From RGIG1995 sp045587445 (GTDB lineage: Bacteria > Bacillota > Clostridia > Oscillospirales > CAG-272): a DNA stretch of 53,040 nt. The notes beneath the pieces were generated by a model. The model did no database searches. It was given only the letters and a program-made list of their open reading frames with translations, and was not told the DNA's origin. A program made the translations under genes and the position numbers. Positions 14,746 to 22,933 of the stretch are shown in pieces. The stretch lies in NCBI GenBank assembly GCA_045587445.1, contig JAZNCH010000030.1:1-53040 (forward strand). Direction: 5' to 3'. Positions within the stretch are counted from its first letter, which is position 1. Each line of letters starts with the position of its first letter.

Positions 14746-15775
14746 CAAGACATCTCCTTAATTCGACTCTTGTAGTATAGCCGTTACCAATACTGTGAAT
14801 AGCTTTGGTAATGATGTACTTACCGTCATAAACACCAAATCCAACAATGTTAACCGTTCTCGAAGCAACCAAAGAGAAATTTCCTGCACAGGTGATGCTT
14901 CCCGTCCATTCCTCTTTATTGCATTCACGCAAACGCTTCTTGGCGAGGCGTTCAGCATCAGCTATATTTTCAACTTGTTCTCTAATCTCCAAGGTTTTAC
15001 CGATGGTTTTATTGGGAGCATTAAAGGTTGTTTCGATAATAGCTTTCTTGCTGCTTTTTTGAAATTTGACGTGGCAGGATTTATATATATCCCTAACCTT
15101 ATTAGTGAAAGAATAGCCTAAAATGTTACTAATGCAGGAGTTGCCGAAAGCATGCGTTGTTCCCGGCTTAACAAGAGTAATAGTAGGCTCTGCCTGTTCA
15201 TAAACCGATTCATCAAATATGACAAATTTCTTCTCGAAGATTTTTACAGCCAAGCCTTGGTCGCTGCATAATTGCAGCAGGAAGGATAAGTCAGATTGTT
15301 CCGTTTGCTCTGCTCTTTCGATGGTGGGATTCGCTTCTGCGTCGTAAACTAACTCCATTTCGGCTTTAGAAGCAATATCGTTAGCTATGGTTTTTAGTTC
15401 TGCCTTTTCCCAGCTTCGAGTTCTTTCGATACCACGCAATTTATTATTGTCTGGAATTGATGTTGAACAAATCTGAACTTCTGACGGATATCCACTACTG
15501 GATATTTCATCAATTTCAAACGAGCCCAAGTTCAATGATTTTTCGGAAGAAATATTCCAATTATCACCAATGAGGATAGCGTTAATGGTAGCTCCTTTTT
15601 CCGGAAACCAAGAACCTTGCCAACGGGCATCTTTATCTTCGAGGGTTATGCTTAGGTCATCAGCTGATCCGGAAAGGTTGTCTGTGAATTCTAAGCTTTT
15701 GAGAGAATAACCAATGTCAGCACTAATATCGGTACCGTTGTATTTAACGATGGCAGATATTCTGCGAGTATTCAT
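14735..15775 (-). CDS. Tail hub protein, late control D (gpD) family
   Basis: 346 residues. P2 gpD-type hub that links spike and tube (T4 gp27-like). Recognisable parts: NGTDISADIGYSLKSLEFTD at the N-terminus, then SWEKAELKTIANDIASKAEM, SDLSFLLQLCSDQGLAVKIF near residue 180 and a C-terminal ADAERLAKKRLRECNKEEW. ATG 15775 follows GGAGG by ~7 nt; a longer frame reaches 15832 inside the neighbour. Ordered after gpX, as in P2. Confidence 0.9.
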   Translation of the reverse strand: MNTRRISAIVKYNGTDISADIGYSLKSLEFTDNLSGSADDLSITLEDKDARWQGSWFPEKGATINAILIGDNWNISSEKSLNLGSFEIDEISSSGYPSEVQICSTSIPDNNKLRGIERTRSWEKAELKTIANDIASKAEMELVYDAEANPTIERAEQTEQSDLSFLLQLCSDQGLAVKIFEKKFVIFDESVYEQAEPTITLVKPGTTHAFGNSCISNILGYSFTNKVRDIYKSCHVKFQKSSKKAIIETTFNAPNKTIGKTLEIREQVENIADAERLAKKRLRECNKEEWTGSITCAGNFSLVASRTVNIVGFGVYDGKYIITKAIHSIGNGYTTRVELRRCLDGY

Positions 15776-15776
15776 A

Positions 15777-15980
15777 TTATCGCCTCCAAGGTGGCAATTC
15801 TGTTGGAGTTGGGGCGGTATATTCTGGAACATTGAGAGTTATTCCCGCAGGGAAAACAACATAAGCTGTATATTGAGGGTTTGCATCTAAAAGCACATTC
15901 AAAGCCTGTTCGGTACCATACAGTTTATGGGCGATACTATCCCACATGTCGCCTTGAATAGTGGTATATGTATTAGCCAT
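15777..15980 (-). CDS. Tail protein X (LysM-like)
   Basis: 67 residues. A short LysM-type module (TYTTIQGDMWDSIAHKLYG ... LNVLLDANPQY ... FPAGITLNVP) as in P2 gpX, thought to hold the hub to the tube. It overlaps the end of the tape-measure gene by 8 bp and precedes the hub gene by 1 bp. Confidence 0.92.
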   Translation of the reverse strand: MANTYTTIQGDMWDSIAHKLYGTEQALNVLLDANPQYTAYVVFPAGITLNVPEYTAPTPTELPPWRR

Positions 15981-18105
15981 AACTTAACCTCCTTTGTCTG
16001 TGTGATAGTTTTATGAGCATTTCTTCCAATTTGTCCAATGTCAAGTCCATGGCACGATTTACGTCTTCACGGTTTGCGTTGCCTTGAATGGTAATTGTAG
16101 GATTGAAAGTAACGTGAATAGCACTACCGTTGTTCACACCGAGTAATTCACCGGTCTTTGACCAAAGGTTTTTGGCACGTTGACTACCATCGATAGGGAT
16201 TGCAGCTTCCGGAGAATTTTCGGCAAAACTGGTTACGAAAGCACCTTTGCCATAAATTCCTCCTTTGGCGTTGCTGGCAATAGATGTTGTGGGTACTGTA
16301 GTGTTGCCAAAGATAGGCTTGTTAAGAATGTTGGTAACACTTTCCCATTTCTCTTTTACCCAATTTGGCAAAGCACCAAGCATATTCTTAACTCCGTCAA
16401 CAAATTGTCCCATAGCTTTTTCTGGATTATCCCAAAGGGTTATAAACCAGTTTTTGATAGGTTCCCAATTGTCCCAAATGTAGTAACCAGCAGTAACGGC
16501 CGCAATACCGAGTGCTACGAATGGATGAGCTGCCATAACTGCAAAAAGCTTCACGAAACCAGCCTTAAACATAGCAAGTCCGTCCGTTGCGAGTTTGGTT
16601 GCAGTATTCCAAGCAAAGGTAGCAGCTGTAACTGAATTTGTTACAAGAAAGTTTTTGAACATAATCGCATTTTGGCTATGCAAAAGTAATTTTAAAGCCA
16701 AATTCGCAGCTTTTACACCGTTGGCCATTACATTATACATATGCCATGCTCCAGTTACGCTAATAATTATCCCTGCTAAACGGGTTGAATGCATAATTAA
16801 CTCTGGATGCTCACTCGCAAATTCTCCTATTGCCGTAGCTGCATCGCCAATTACTTCAATAGCTGGTACCAACACAGGCAAGAAGCCTTGACCAATAGCA
16901 ATTTGAGCAGCATTTAATTTATTATTCATAAGCTGAATACTATTCTCGGTAGTTTTTGAACGTGCGGAGAATTCCGCTTCCATACTGCCTGCATATTTTG
17001 TTTTATCAGCTACCTTGTTAAAGTTTTCTTGCAAGCCTTCAAGGTTAGAGAGTAGAGGAGCGATAGCACTAATGGATTCTTTGCCGAAAAGCTTAGCTAG
17101 TGTGGTTGCTTGTTCTACTTTATCTAAATCTTTTAAGGCACTAAGAACTTCAATGATTGCGCCTTTGGCATCTTTTTGCATTTTTACTGCAACAGCCTCT
17201 GCATCAAGACCTAAAGCCGCAAATGCTTCAGATTGAGATTTTGTAGCTCCTGTGCCTGCGGTCATTGTAAGAATTAAGTTCTTGATACCGGTAGCGGCAA
17301 CTTCTGATTGAATACCAGAACCGACCAAACTTGCACCCATAGCTGCGATTTCACCACTTGAAACACCGCCTACTTCGCCTAAAGGACCAATACGTGTTAC
17401 CACATCTGATATCAATGGAGCTGATGCGGCAGTAGTGTTACCAAGATAGTTGATTTTGTCAGCTAAAGAAACAACATCAGCTTGGTTCATTTTAAAAGCT
17501 GTTCGCCATTTCGCCATCATATCGCCTGCTTGGTCTGCTGAAATATCAAAAGCAACGCCCATTTTAGCTGCACTGCTTGCAAAGTTGGTCAATTCTTCTC
17601 TAGCAATACCTGATTGACCGCCTGCGGCAACAATCTTGCTAAGTCCTTTATCAGTCATAGGAATTATGCGTGTTAAACGTAGAATATCTCGCTCCATTTC
17701 TTTAAATTGTTGCGGAGAATCAAAGTCAACTACTTTTTTTACATCTGCCATTGCTGATTCGAACTGTATCGCTAATTGTGCTGGAGATAAAATACTTGCA
17801 ATAATATTTTTAGTGCCATAGTAAAATGCGGTTGCGTCGACAAAAGATTTTTGGAAGTTTTCAGTAATGCTTTGCTTAGCATTACGGGAATAGAGAGTAA
17901 GTTGTTTTTGAGCATTTTGCAAAGATTTTTGACTGATGATGCCTTTTTGAGAAGCTTGATAAACCTCTTGTTGTATTCGTCCGTACTCTTTAATTCCATC
18001 GCTTAGTGCATTTATGCGTTCGGTAGCATCTGCAAATGATGTTCGAAAGTTAGAGTTTATGCTTGCTGCGATAGCAAACACAAATGCATGAGAATTTTTT
18101 CCCAT
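15973..18105 (-). CDS. Tail tape measure protein (TP901 family)
   Basis: 710 residues. The TP901-type core lies at ~110-360 (IQFESAMADVKKVVDF, FASSAAKMGVAFDISADQAGDMMAKW, then GEIAAMGASLVGSGIQSE), after an N-terminal coiled coil. Hydrophobic segments around 430-560 (LAGIIISVTGAWHMYNVM, LGIAAVTAGYYIW) are expected for membrane insertion during ejection. It sets tail length; by the ~1.5 Angstrom per residue rule the tail would be about 105 nm (estimate). It starts directly after the moron gene region. Confidence 0.95.
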   Translation of the reverse strand: MGKNSHAFVFAIAASINSNFRTSFADATERINALSDGIKEYGRIQQEVYQASQKGIISQKSLQNAQKQLTLYSRNAKQSITENFQKSFVDATAFYYGTKNIIASILSPAQLAIQFESAMADVKKVVDFDSPQQFKEMERDILRLTRIIPMTDKGLSKIVAAGGQSGIAREELTNFASSAAKMGVAFDISADQAGDMMAKWRTAFKMNQADVVSLADKINYLGNTTAASAPLISDVVTRIGPLGEVGGVSSGEIAAMGASLVGSGIQSEVAATGIKNLILTMTAGTGATKSQSEAFAALGLDAEAVAVKMQKDAKGAIIEVLSALKDLDKVEQATTLAKLFGKESISAIAPLLSNLEGLQENFNKVADKTKYAGSMEAEFSARSKTTENSIQLMNNKLNAAQIAIGQGFLPVLVPAIEVIGDAATAIGEFASEHPELIMHSTRLAGIIISVTGAWHMYNVMANGVKAANLALKLLLHSQNAIMFKNFLVTNSVTAATFAWNTATKLATDGLAMFKAGFVKLFAVMAAHPFVALGIAAVTAGYYIWDNWEPIKNWFITLWDNPEKAMGQFVDGVKNMLGALPNWVKEKWESVTNILNKPIFGNTTVPTTSIASNAKGGIYGKGAFVTSFAENSPEAAIPIDGSQRAKNLWSKTGELLGVNNGSAIHVTFNPTITIQGNANREDVNRAMDLTLDKLEEMLIKLSHRQRRLSYG

Positions 18106-18122
18106 TAAATACCTCCTTTCCT

Positions 18123-18151
18123 TTGCAATTGATTAAATCTTGTGGTATAGT
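18123..18151 (+). promoter_or_regulatory. Sigma-70 promoter of the moron gene
   Basis: TTGCAA (18123-18128), exactly 17 bp, TATAGT (18146-18151). It points against the late operon and drives the small membrane-protein gene whose GGGAGG ribosome site is at 18161-18166. Confidence 0.8.
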
Positions 18152-18173
18152 GAAACAAAAGGGAGGATTTGTC

Positions 18174-18389
18174 ATGTTGAAAGCATTAGTATTTCAAAAT
18201 CCAATAATTTTGATTGCTCTTTTTATTGCATCGACACTTACTGTAAGCAGTAATCCGATACTTTCTGCAAAGCTTTTATTTGCAATGTTTGGGTATCTTT
18301 TTGTGATGCTTTCTGCTGATAATTCCTTTGGCGAGAACGTAGGTATGTGCTTTGCAGCATTTATTTTACTTATGTATGTTGTTGCTTGA
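18174..18389 (+). CDS. Moron: small hydrophobic membrane protein
   Basis: 71 residues, almost entirely hydrophobic with two to three TM helices (PIILIALFIASTLTV, LLFAMFGYLFVMLSA, MCFAAFILLMYVVA). It is encoded opposite to all surrounding tail genes, between the tape measure and the E' chaperone frame, with its own promoter (TTGCAA-17-TATAGT), GGGAGG 7 nt before ATG and terminator. That is the definition of a moron, a gene expressed from the prophage. Small membrane morons commonly act in superinfection exclusion; this role is inference. Its 3' end overlaps the E' frame by 20 bp. Confidence 0.85.
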   Translation: MLKALVFQNPIILIALFIASTLTVSSNPILSAKLLFAMFGYLFVMLSADNSFGENVGMCFAAFILLMYVVA

Positions 18390-18812
18390 ATGAAAGAATT
18401 TGTACAATCCAATCATTTAACTCAACAACTGGCAACTTAATAAAAAATTCGATAGAAGTATAAGTCGTCATGGCACAAGCTATGGCGACTTTTTTAATGC
18501 CCTGGCTTACTTCTTCCTCGTTGTTTCCAAGGCCTAATTGAATAAAAAATTTTTCACCGTAGTAATTACTGCAATCATATCCGGTGCAGGCAAAGCAAGA
18601 ATATCGTCATACTTGATGCCAGAAGCTTTAGAAGCCAGCAATGCTTGATATCTCATAGAAAATGCTAAATCTGGAGTTGCGTCTCCCATTAAACGACTTT
18701 TGCTTTCAGCTTCAATTAAAGCGTAACCAGTCAGTTCAGAAAAATCTAAATGGATTTCTTTAACTTCTTTGTTGTCAATGGTAATAGAATTTCTAAGAGT
18801 TACAGTTTCCAT
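18370..18812 (-). CDS. Tail assembly chaperone E+E' (-1 frameshift product)
   Basis: gpE (92 codons, stop at 18534) carries near its end A-AAT-TTT-TTA (18543-18552), which contains two overlapping canonical -1 slippery heptamers (A AAT TTT and T TTT TTA). A -1 slip at TTA continues for 57 codons to TAA at 18370, giving ~147 residues. The extension reads LGLGNNEEEVSQGIK, then TSIEFFIKLPVVELNDWIVQ, which resembles the E' part of P2-like chaperones. P2 uses T TTT TTG at the same place. The chaperone pair coats the tape measure during tail assembly. Confidence 0.88.
18462..18496 (+). terminator. Terminator of the moron, inside the E' coding region
   Basis: AGTCGTCAT and ATGGCGACT pair (one G-T wobble) around a 10-nt loop and are followed by TTTTTT. 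The same bases encode part of the E' extension on the minus strand, so both strands are under constraint. Confidence 0.8.
18534..18812 (-). CDS. Tail assembly chaperone gpE (unshifted)
   Basis: 92 residues, beginning METVTLRNSITIDNKEVKEIHLDFSEL in two halves, with GDATPDLAFSMRYQALLASKASG, the pattern of the P2 gpE/Mu gp41 chaperone family. It lies between the tube gene and the tape measure, the invariant chaperone position. The ATG follows AAGGAG. Confidence 0.88.
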   Translation of the reverse strand: METVTLRNSITIDNKEVKEIHLDFSELTGYALIEAESKSRLMGDATPDLAFSMRYQALLASKASGIKYDDILALPAPDMIAVITTVKNFLFN

Positions 18813-18874
18813 ATTTTACTCCTTTCAAAAAGAACGCCCGTCTGCGAATAGCATTATGACGGGCGTTTAATTTT

Positions 18875-19390
18875 TTACAGACCGAGTGCTTCTCTTACTT
18901 CGGAGAGGTAATCGGTGCCATCGATTTTGCAGATGTAATTGTATTTGTCCAATTCCAAAACATCAGAGCCATCAACGGTAACTTTGATGTAATCTACTTC
19001 AAGAGTAGTAGTAGTACCGGTTGCAATGCCTACGTCAAATTTGCCAAGCTCGAGATTTTTGGGAACGCCACGAACTACAACTTTGACAGGAAGAACAACA
19101 AAGTTACCGCTTTCGCTGTCTTTTACTTGAACTGCTCCACGCAAATCAAGAGTACGACCTTTCGGCGCAGCGAGTTTCAAATTGTTTTTGTAAACAGAGC
19201 GCCAAGTAAGTTGAGTTTCGATGCTGGAATAGTGGCCAAGAACAGGAGAGTCAATTTCACCAGCTAAGCCTGCGCCTTTAATGGTTTCGGTCATAGCTTG
19301 CAGGCTAGGCAGGGTAATATCTGCCACGCCGAGCAAATCGTCGCCGTTTTCGTAAGCACGAAAGTTGATTAACTTTTCAGGAATATTCAT
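18875..19390 (-). CDS. Major tail tube protein (gpFII family)
   Basis: 171 residues matching the P2 FII tube protein: starts MNIPEKLINFRAYENGDDLLGVADITLP in two halves, then IKGAGLAGEIDSPVLGHYSS and the C-terminal YNYICKIDGTDYLSEVREALGL pattern. It polymerises into the inner tube. It follows the sheath gene by 16 bp. Confidence 0.95.
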   Translation of the reverse strand: MNIPEKLINFRAYENGDDLLGVADITLPSLQAMTETIKGAGLAGEIDSPVLGHYSSIETQLTWRSVYKNNLKLAAPKGRTLDLRGAVQVKDSESGNFVVLPVKVVVRGVPKNLELGKFDVGIATGTTTTLEVDYIKVTVDGSDVLELDKYNYICKIDGTDYLSEVREALGL

Positions 19391-19406
19391 ACGTTAGTCT
19401 CCTTTC

Positions 19407-20858
19407 TTAGCTAAACAGTGTATTGAAGTACTGGGGATCGTACTCAATAATGTTTTCGATTTCACGAGCCGGAGTAGGCGGTGTGAAATAGGTGTGGAAA
19501 GTAATAATACCGTCCAACAGATTGGTAACAGGATTTTCGGTGTCTTGGAACTCAACACGAGCACCGAGCAGAGCACCACGAGCAACCAAGCCGTTCAAAC
19601 GGATATTTTCGCTGTCAATAATTGTTTGAATGAGGCGTTTGGTAATCGGTTTGTCTACTTTAGCCCAATAGGTGAGAATGAAAGTTTGAGCATGCCAATT
19701 AAACATTCTGCGAATGCTGATGAAAGCATCTTTCGCATCGGTGTTGGACGGATAGCAACCAGTACGGTTACCCCAAAGTTTCCAACCACCTACAAAATTC
19801 AATGCAGTGACAATACCTTGACCGTTGAGGTAATTGGCTTCATCGGGACCGAGGATTACTTCGGTACCGTCAGCCAAGCACAAACCGTTGATTTGGATAG
19901 CTTTGTTAGACGGACTTTCATACGGAATATCATCGTTCGCACTATCAGTTTGTGCGATAGCGCCAAGAGCGTGGGTAGACATATAGTAGATGCTGTCGCC
20001 GAGCTTAGCCATGGGCCAGCAAACTACTTGATTTTCGCCAGTGTAGGAGTTGTTGTTCTTCCACGCAGATACGTCAGAGTATTTCTTAACGGTATCGGTG
20101 GGAACGTCAGTCAAAACGATAGCCTTGAAGTGGGAGTTGATGTTGCCAGCTTTGGATTTCATTACCGCAGCTACCTCAGGAATTTGAGACCAGCCAGTTG
20201 CAAGTACGATGCCAGGCACCATACCGAACAGCGGGAACACTTGATTCAAAGTTTCAAGTCCAGAGCAAGCACCGGTGCTAACATCGATACCGCCAATAAT
20301 GTCGTCTTTGTCAACGAGGGTAGCATCTACTTTGTCATAGCTCAAAGTCAGAGAAGTTGCGGAAGCGCCAGCTCCGTCGTCCAAAAGGGAAATGAGGAGT
20401 TCTTCATCATTGTTGTAAGCTGCAATGTAATCAACATCTTTGACTAAGGTGTTGCCACCTTCCACTTCATCAAGCTTAACCACGAGGGTATTCAGCAGGA
20501 CAGGGGCATTGACGGTTGCAACTTTGCTAGTAACTGCAACGGATTCACTTTCAACGGTGGTTTTGTGAACAGCAGGGTCAAGCACGTTCACAAATACAAT
20601 CGGAGCACGATTGTAAAGAGCGAATTGGGCATACATCACTTCGCAAATGGTGTATTTATCCCAATCAGCAGAATAGCCTAAAGCCGCAACTGCTTCTGCA
20701 TAAGAATAACAGAGGACAGGGCGGTTAGCTTCAGCAGGGTCAGAAGCTAAGTGGATAGGGGCAGTGCCGAAAACCACAGGCAAGCCTGCGGCGGTGTTTA
20801 CCGCAGGAACGATGCTGGTAGGTACTTCGGAACAATAAACGCCATGTTTATATGCCAT
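19407..20858 (-). CDS. Tail sheath protein (gpFI family)
   Basis: 483 residues. Contractile sheath subunit: N-terminal HGVYCSEVPTSIVPAVNTAAGLPVVFG split across strands, internal VLCYSYAEAVAALGYS, and C-terminal NTDAKDAFISIRRMFNWHAQTFILTYWAKVDKP in segments, the most conserved part of P2/Mu-type sheaths. It proves a contractile tail (myovirus morphology). Confidence 0.96.
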   Translation of the reverse strand: MAYKHGVYCSEVPTSIVPAVNTAAGLPVVFGTAPIHLASDPAEANRPVLCYSYAEAVAALGYSADWDKYTICEVMYAQFALYNRAPIVFVNVLDPAVHKTTVESESVAVTSKVATVNAPVLLNTLVVKLDEVEGGNTLVKDVDYIAAYNNDEELLISLLDDGAGASATSLTLSYDKVDATLVDKDDIIGGIDVSTGACSGLETLNQVFPLFGMVPGIVLATGWSQIPEVAAVMKSKAGNINSHFKAIVLTDVPTDTVKKYSDVSAWKNNNSYTGENQVVCWPMAKLGDSIYYMSTHALGAIAQTDSANDDIPYESPSNKAIQINGLCLADGTEVILGPDEANYLNGQGIVTALNFVGGWKLWGNRTGCYPSNTDAKDAFISIRRMFNWHAQTFILTYWAKVDKPITKRLIQTIIDSENIRLNGLVARGALLGARVEFQDTENPVTNLLDGIITFHTYFTPPTPAREIENIIEYDPQYFNTLFS

Positions 20859-20863
20859 ATTTT

Positions 20864-21127
20864 TTATACCTCCTTGGCTTTTTTATAAAGAGTGTTATAA
20901 ATAGTGCCTTTTTCTTTTGTCTCCGCTATTGCGGAGTTCATTTCAGAGATAGGAACAAAGAGCTGCTTCATCCAAGGTTTGGAGCTCAGCAGTTCTTGTA
21001 TGTGGATAGGGTACCCACCAATGAATACGGTAGCGTGAATAAGTCGGCCCTCGCTAAGCGAAGGCCCAATATACACAAGCTTATTTTTCGTATTCACCGT
21101 AGGTTGTTTTTGTTTCTTGGAAGTCAT
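20864..21127 (-). CDS. Conserved small protein before sheath
   Basis: 87 residues; LVYIGPSLSEGRLIHATVFIGGYPIHIQELL suggests a beta-rich fold, followed by a helix (SEMNSAIAETKEKGTIYNTLYKKA). Small proteins of this kind occur before FI in P2-like Firmicute prophages and are of unknown role. It overlaps the preceding completion-protein gene by 47 bp in another frame. Confidence 0.7.
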   Translation of the reverse strand: MTSKKQKQPTVNTKNKLVYIGPSLSEGRLIHATVFIGGYPIHIQELLSSKPWMKQLFVPISEMNSAIAETKEKGTIYNTLYKKAKEV

Positions 21128-21581
21128 CGTAATTTATCCCTTCTTCAACAGGTTGACCAATGGTGTAATACACTTCAAGTTTCCCAAGCCATTGAGGGTA
21201 AGGAGGCTCATCGGCAAGTGTGCCCTTGATAGGACGTACTAATCGGTGTTTCATTCCAATAAAACGATGCTTCAGCAAAGCTTGTCTGACGTGCTCCATA
21301 ATATTAAAAATGGAGCGCCAACCATCAATTTTGTCTGCATCGTAAATTGAGAAACCAATCTCGACCTTGGCTGTGCTAAGTTCGTTTGGATCGTCTTTGT
21401 CTTCTGTTTCCAGCACCAATACATACACATAAGAATTTTTTTCTTTGGGATTATCTCGTACTGGTGGCCAGCCGGGATAAACATTGACTGGCAGCTTTCC
21501 TGAGGTTTGTTCAGTGGTATAATCTTTTAAAACCTCTCTCAAGAAGTCTGCTAGTTTATCCATTAAGCCTATAGGTGTCAT
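21081..21581 (-). CDS. Tail terminator/completion-like protein
   Basis: 166 residues: a helical start (LADFLREVLKDYTTEQ), then NVYPGWPPVRDNPKEKNSYVYVLV, EIGFSIYDADKIDGWRSIFNIMEHVRQALL and a late PPYPQWLGKLEVYY. The helix, strand, 'GW..IFN..E.VR..LL' plan is that of tail terminator/minor tail proteins of lambda gpU and HK97 gp10 type. It lies between the gpZ-like gene and the sheath, the expected place of the neck-tail junction. Confidence 0.7.
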   Translation of the reverse strand: MTPIGLMDKLADFLREVLKDYTTEQTSGKLPVNVYPGWPPVRDNPKEKNSYVYVLVLETEDKDDPNELSTAKVEIGFSIYDADKIDGWRSIFNIMEHVRQALLKHRFIGMKHRLVRPIKGTLADEPPYPQWLGKLEVYYTIGQPVEEGINYDDFQETKTTYGEYEK

Positions 21582-22183
21582 TTTTTAACCTCCGCAAATT
21601 GTCTTTGGATTTCATGCAAAAAGCGTTTGTTAAGGAAGCGCTCACTCTCAGGAGTGAATGTGCTTAACACGTCCTTGCTACCGAACATTTGTGGAACAGA
21701 CGGGCCATAGGGTATTTTGATGGGATAGGCTGTTTTTGTATAGCGGTGCATTGGCCCTGCGTAACCGCTTCGAGAAGATTTCTGAATAAACAATCCAGGA
21801 ACGGTCGCTGTTACGCCACGTACTTTAATTTGGACTCGCATTGGTCTCTTTCTTCTTTTAGGCTTATTGCCAGCCTTGTAAAGCTTTATCACTCCCATAG
21901 GGTTTGGCAACAGACGAAAATGAGTGAGATTCAAAGGAGAGCCACTAGCACGAAGTGTACCAATTAACTTGTCTAGAGTAGGGCCTTTGGCAACAATGGT
22001 TCCCTTGATGGAAGCGGCACGAGCAGTATATGTTTGTCGAATGTGCTTAGATACTTTGCTTCGCATAGACGAAACTGTTCGTCCTATTGCGTTGGATGCT
22101 GCCTTTCTGACTTTCACAGGACTAATGGCAAGGAGTTTTTTAGCAGTATTTATACTGTTATCGTCTAAAGAAATCTTTATCAT
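21578..22183 (-). CDS. Minor tail protein Z-like
   Basis: 201 residues, strongly basic. The start SPVKVRKAASNAIGRTVSSMRSKVSKHIRQTY is the pattern of lambda gpZ/prophage minor-tail Z proteins, followed by TIVAKGPTLDKLIGTLRASGSP and SGYAGPMHRYTKTAYP. It belongs to the connector that joins head and tail. ATGA overlaps tie it to both neighbours. Confidence 0.8.
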   Translation of the reverse strand: MIKISLDDNSINTAKKLLAISPVKVRKAASNAIGRTVSSMRSKVSKHIRQTYTARAASIKGTIVAKGPTLDKLIGTLRASGSPLNLTHFRLLPNPMGVIKLYKAGNKPKRRKRPMRVQIKVRGVTATVPGLFIQKSSRSGYAGPMHRYTKTAYPIKIPYGPSVPQMFGSKDVLSTFTPESERFLNKRFLHEIQRQFAEVKK

Positions 22184-22506
22184 CGTTCATTGGAAATCAG
22201 TTTTATGGTCAGCATTCCCATATCGTCAGCAACGGACTCAACAAGATATAGCTGATCGTCCACATTAAAAGTTTGTCCATACACAGGTGTTTCAGGCAAA
22301 TCTTCCTTGCGACAATTGATAAGAATTGTGCTTCCATACAAATCAGGAGAATATTCTTCGCTACGAATCGACAGAGATTGTTCAACTGAAATATCCTGCA
22401 AAATAGCTTTGCATTCCGTACCATTCAAATTATGAATATCGGCAAATTCATCAAGGTTAAGGAATACATTGGCGTTGTCCGCTGCTACCATTTCTTTAAA
22501 GCCCAT
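22180..22506 (-). CDS. Head-tail joining protein (gpFII/attachment-like)
   Basis: 108 residues with the feature FLNLDEFADIHNLNGTECKAIL and a late VYGQTFNVDDQLYLVESVADDMGMLTIKL, the pattern of small head-tail attachment proteins in lambda-type modules. It follows the SAP-like head gene and precedes gpZ, as expected for a neck protein. Confidence 0.75.
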   Translation of the reverse strand: MGFKEMVAADNANVFLNLDEFADIHNLNGTECKAILQDISVEQSLSIRSEEYSPDLYGSTILINCRKEDLPETPVYGQTFNVDDQLYLVESVADDMGMLTIKLISNER

Positions 22507-22919
22507 TATTCAGGGGCCTCGGCTTCAAGGGGAGGAAAATCTGCGGGCGGTTCTTCAGTAATGTCTTTGGCATTAACTTGCACTTCTACTTGAACAACTA
22601 AGTCAATGATTTCAGCTTTTTTCAATGTTTTAACGTCAATCCCCATATCGGTTGCAAGGCGTTTCAAATCTTCAAGATTCATTGTTTCAAGCTGTGTACG
22701 GTCGAGATGGGTTGTAATAATTTCATCTTCTTCTTTTTCGTTATCAGCATTGAGTTTATCGTTATCAGTAAACACGTTAACGTATTCAGCCACTTCAAGG
22801 TCTACGAGGCGTTGAGCTTCTTCGTCTTGAAGCTCAACGGTGCCTCCAAGGCTAACAGGCTTAACACGTCCGTTCACTTTGTGTCCGTAAGTACCTTTGA
22901 TGATTTTAACCTCTTTCAT
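22506..22919 (-). CDS. Head-region protein with SAP/HeH-like C-terminus
   Basis: 137 residues. The N-terminal ~45 (IIKGTYGHKVNGRVKPVSLGGTVELQDEEAQRLVDL) is the 'T-Y-G...G...KxxG..FEL.. EAxRLV' segment often placed after capsid genes. A C-terminal LETMNLEDLKRLATDMGIDVKTLKKAEII resembles a small HeH/SAP nucleic-acid-binding helix-extended loop. It may be a head completion protein. Confidence 0.7.
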   Translation of the reverse strand: MKEVKIIKGTYGHKVNGRVKPVSLGGTVELQDEEAQRLVDLEVAEYVNVFTDNDKLNADNEKEEDEIITTHLDRTQLETMNLEDLKRLATDMGIDVKTLKKAEIIDLVVQVEVQVNAKDITEEPPADFPPLEAEAPE

Positions 22920-22933
22920 AATTTACCTCCTTG

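Noticed and set aside
19494..20447. 317-codon plus-strand frame opposite the sheath gene
   Set aside because: Same reasoning; the minus-strand sheath gene explains the lack of stops.
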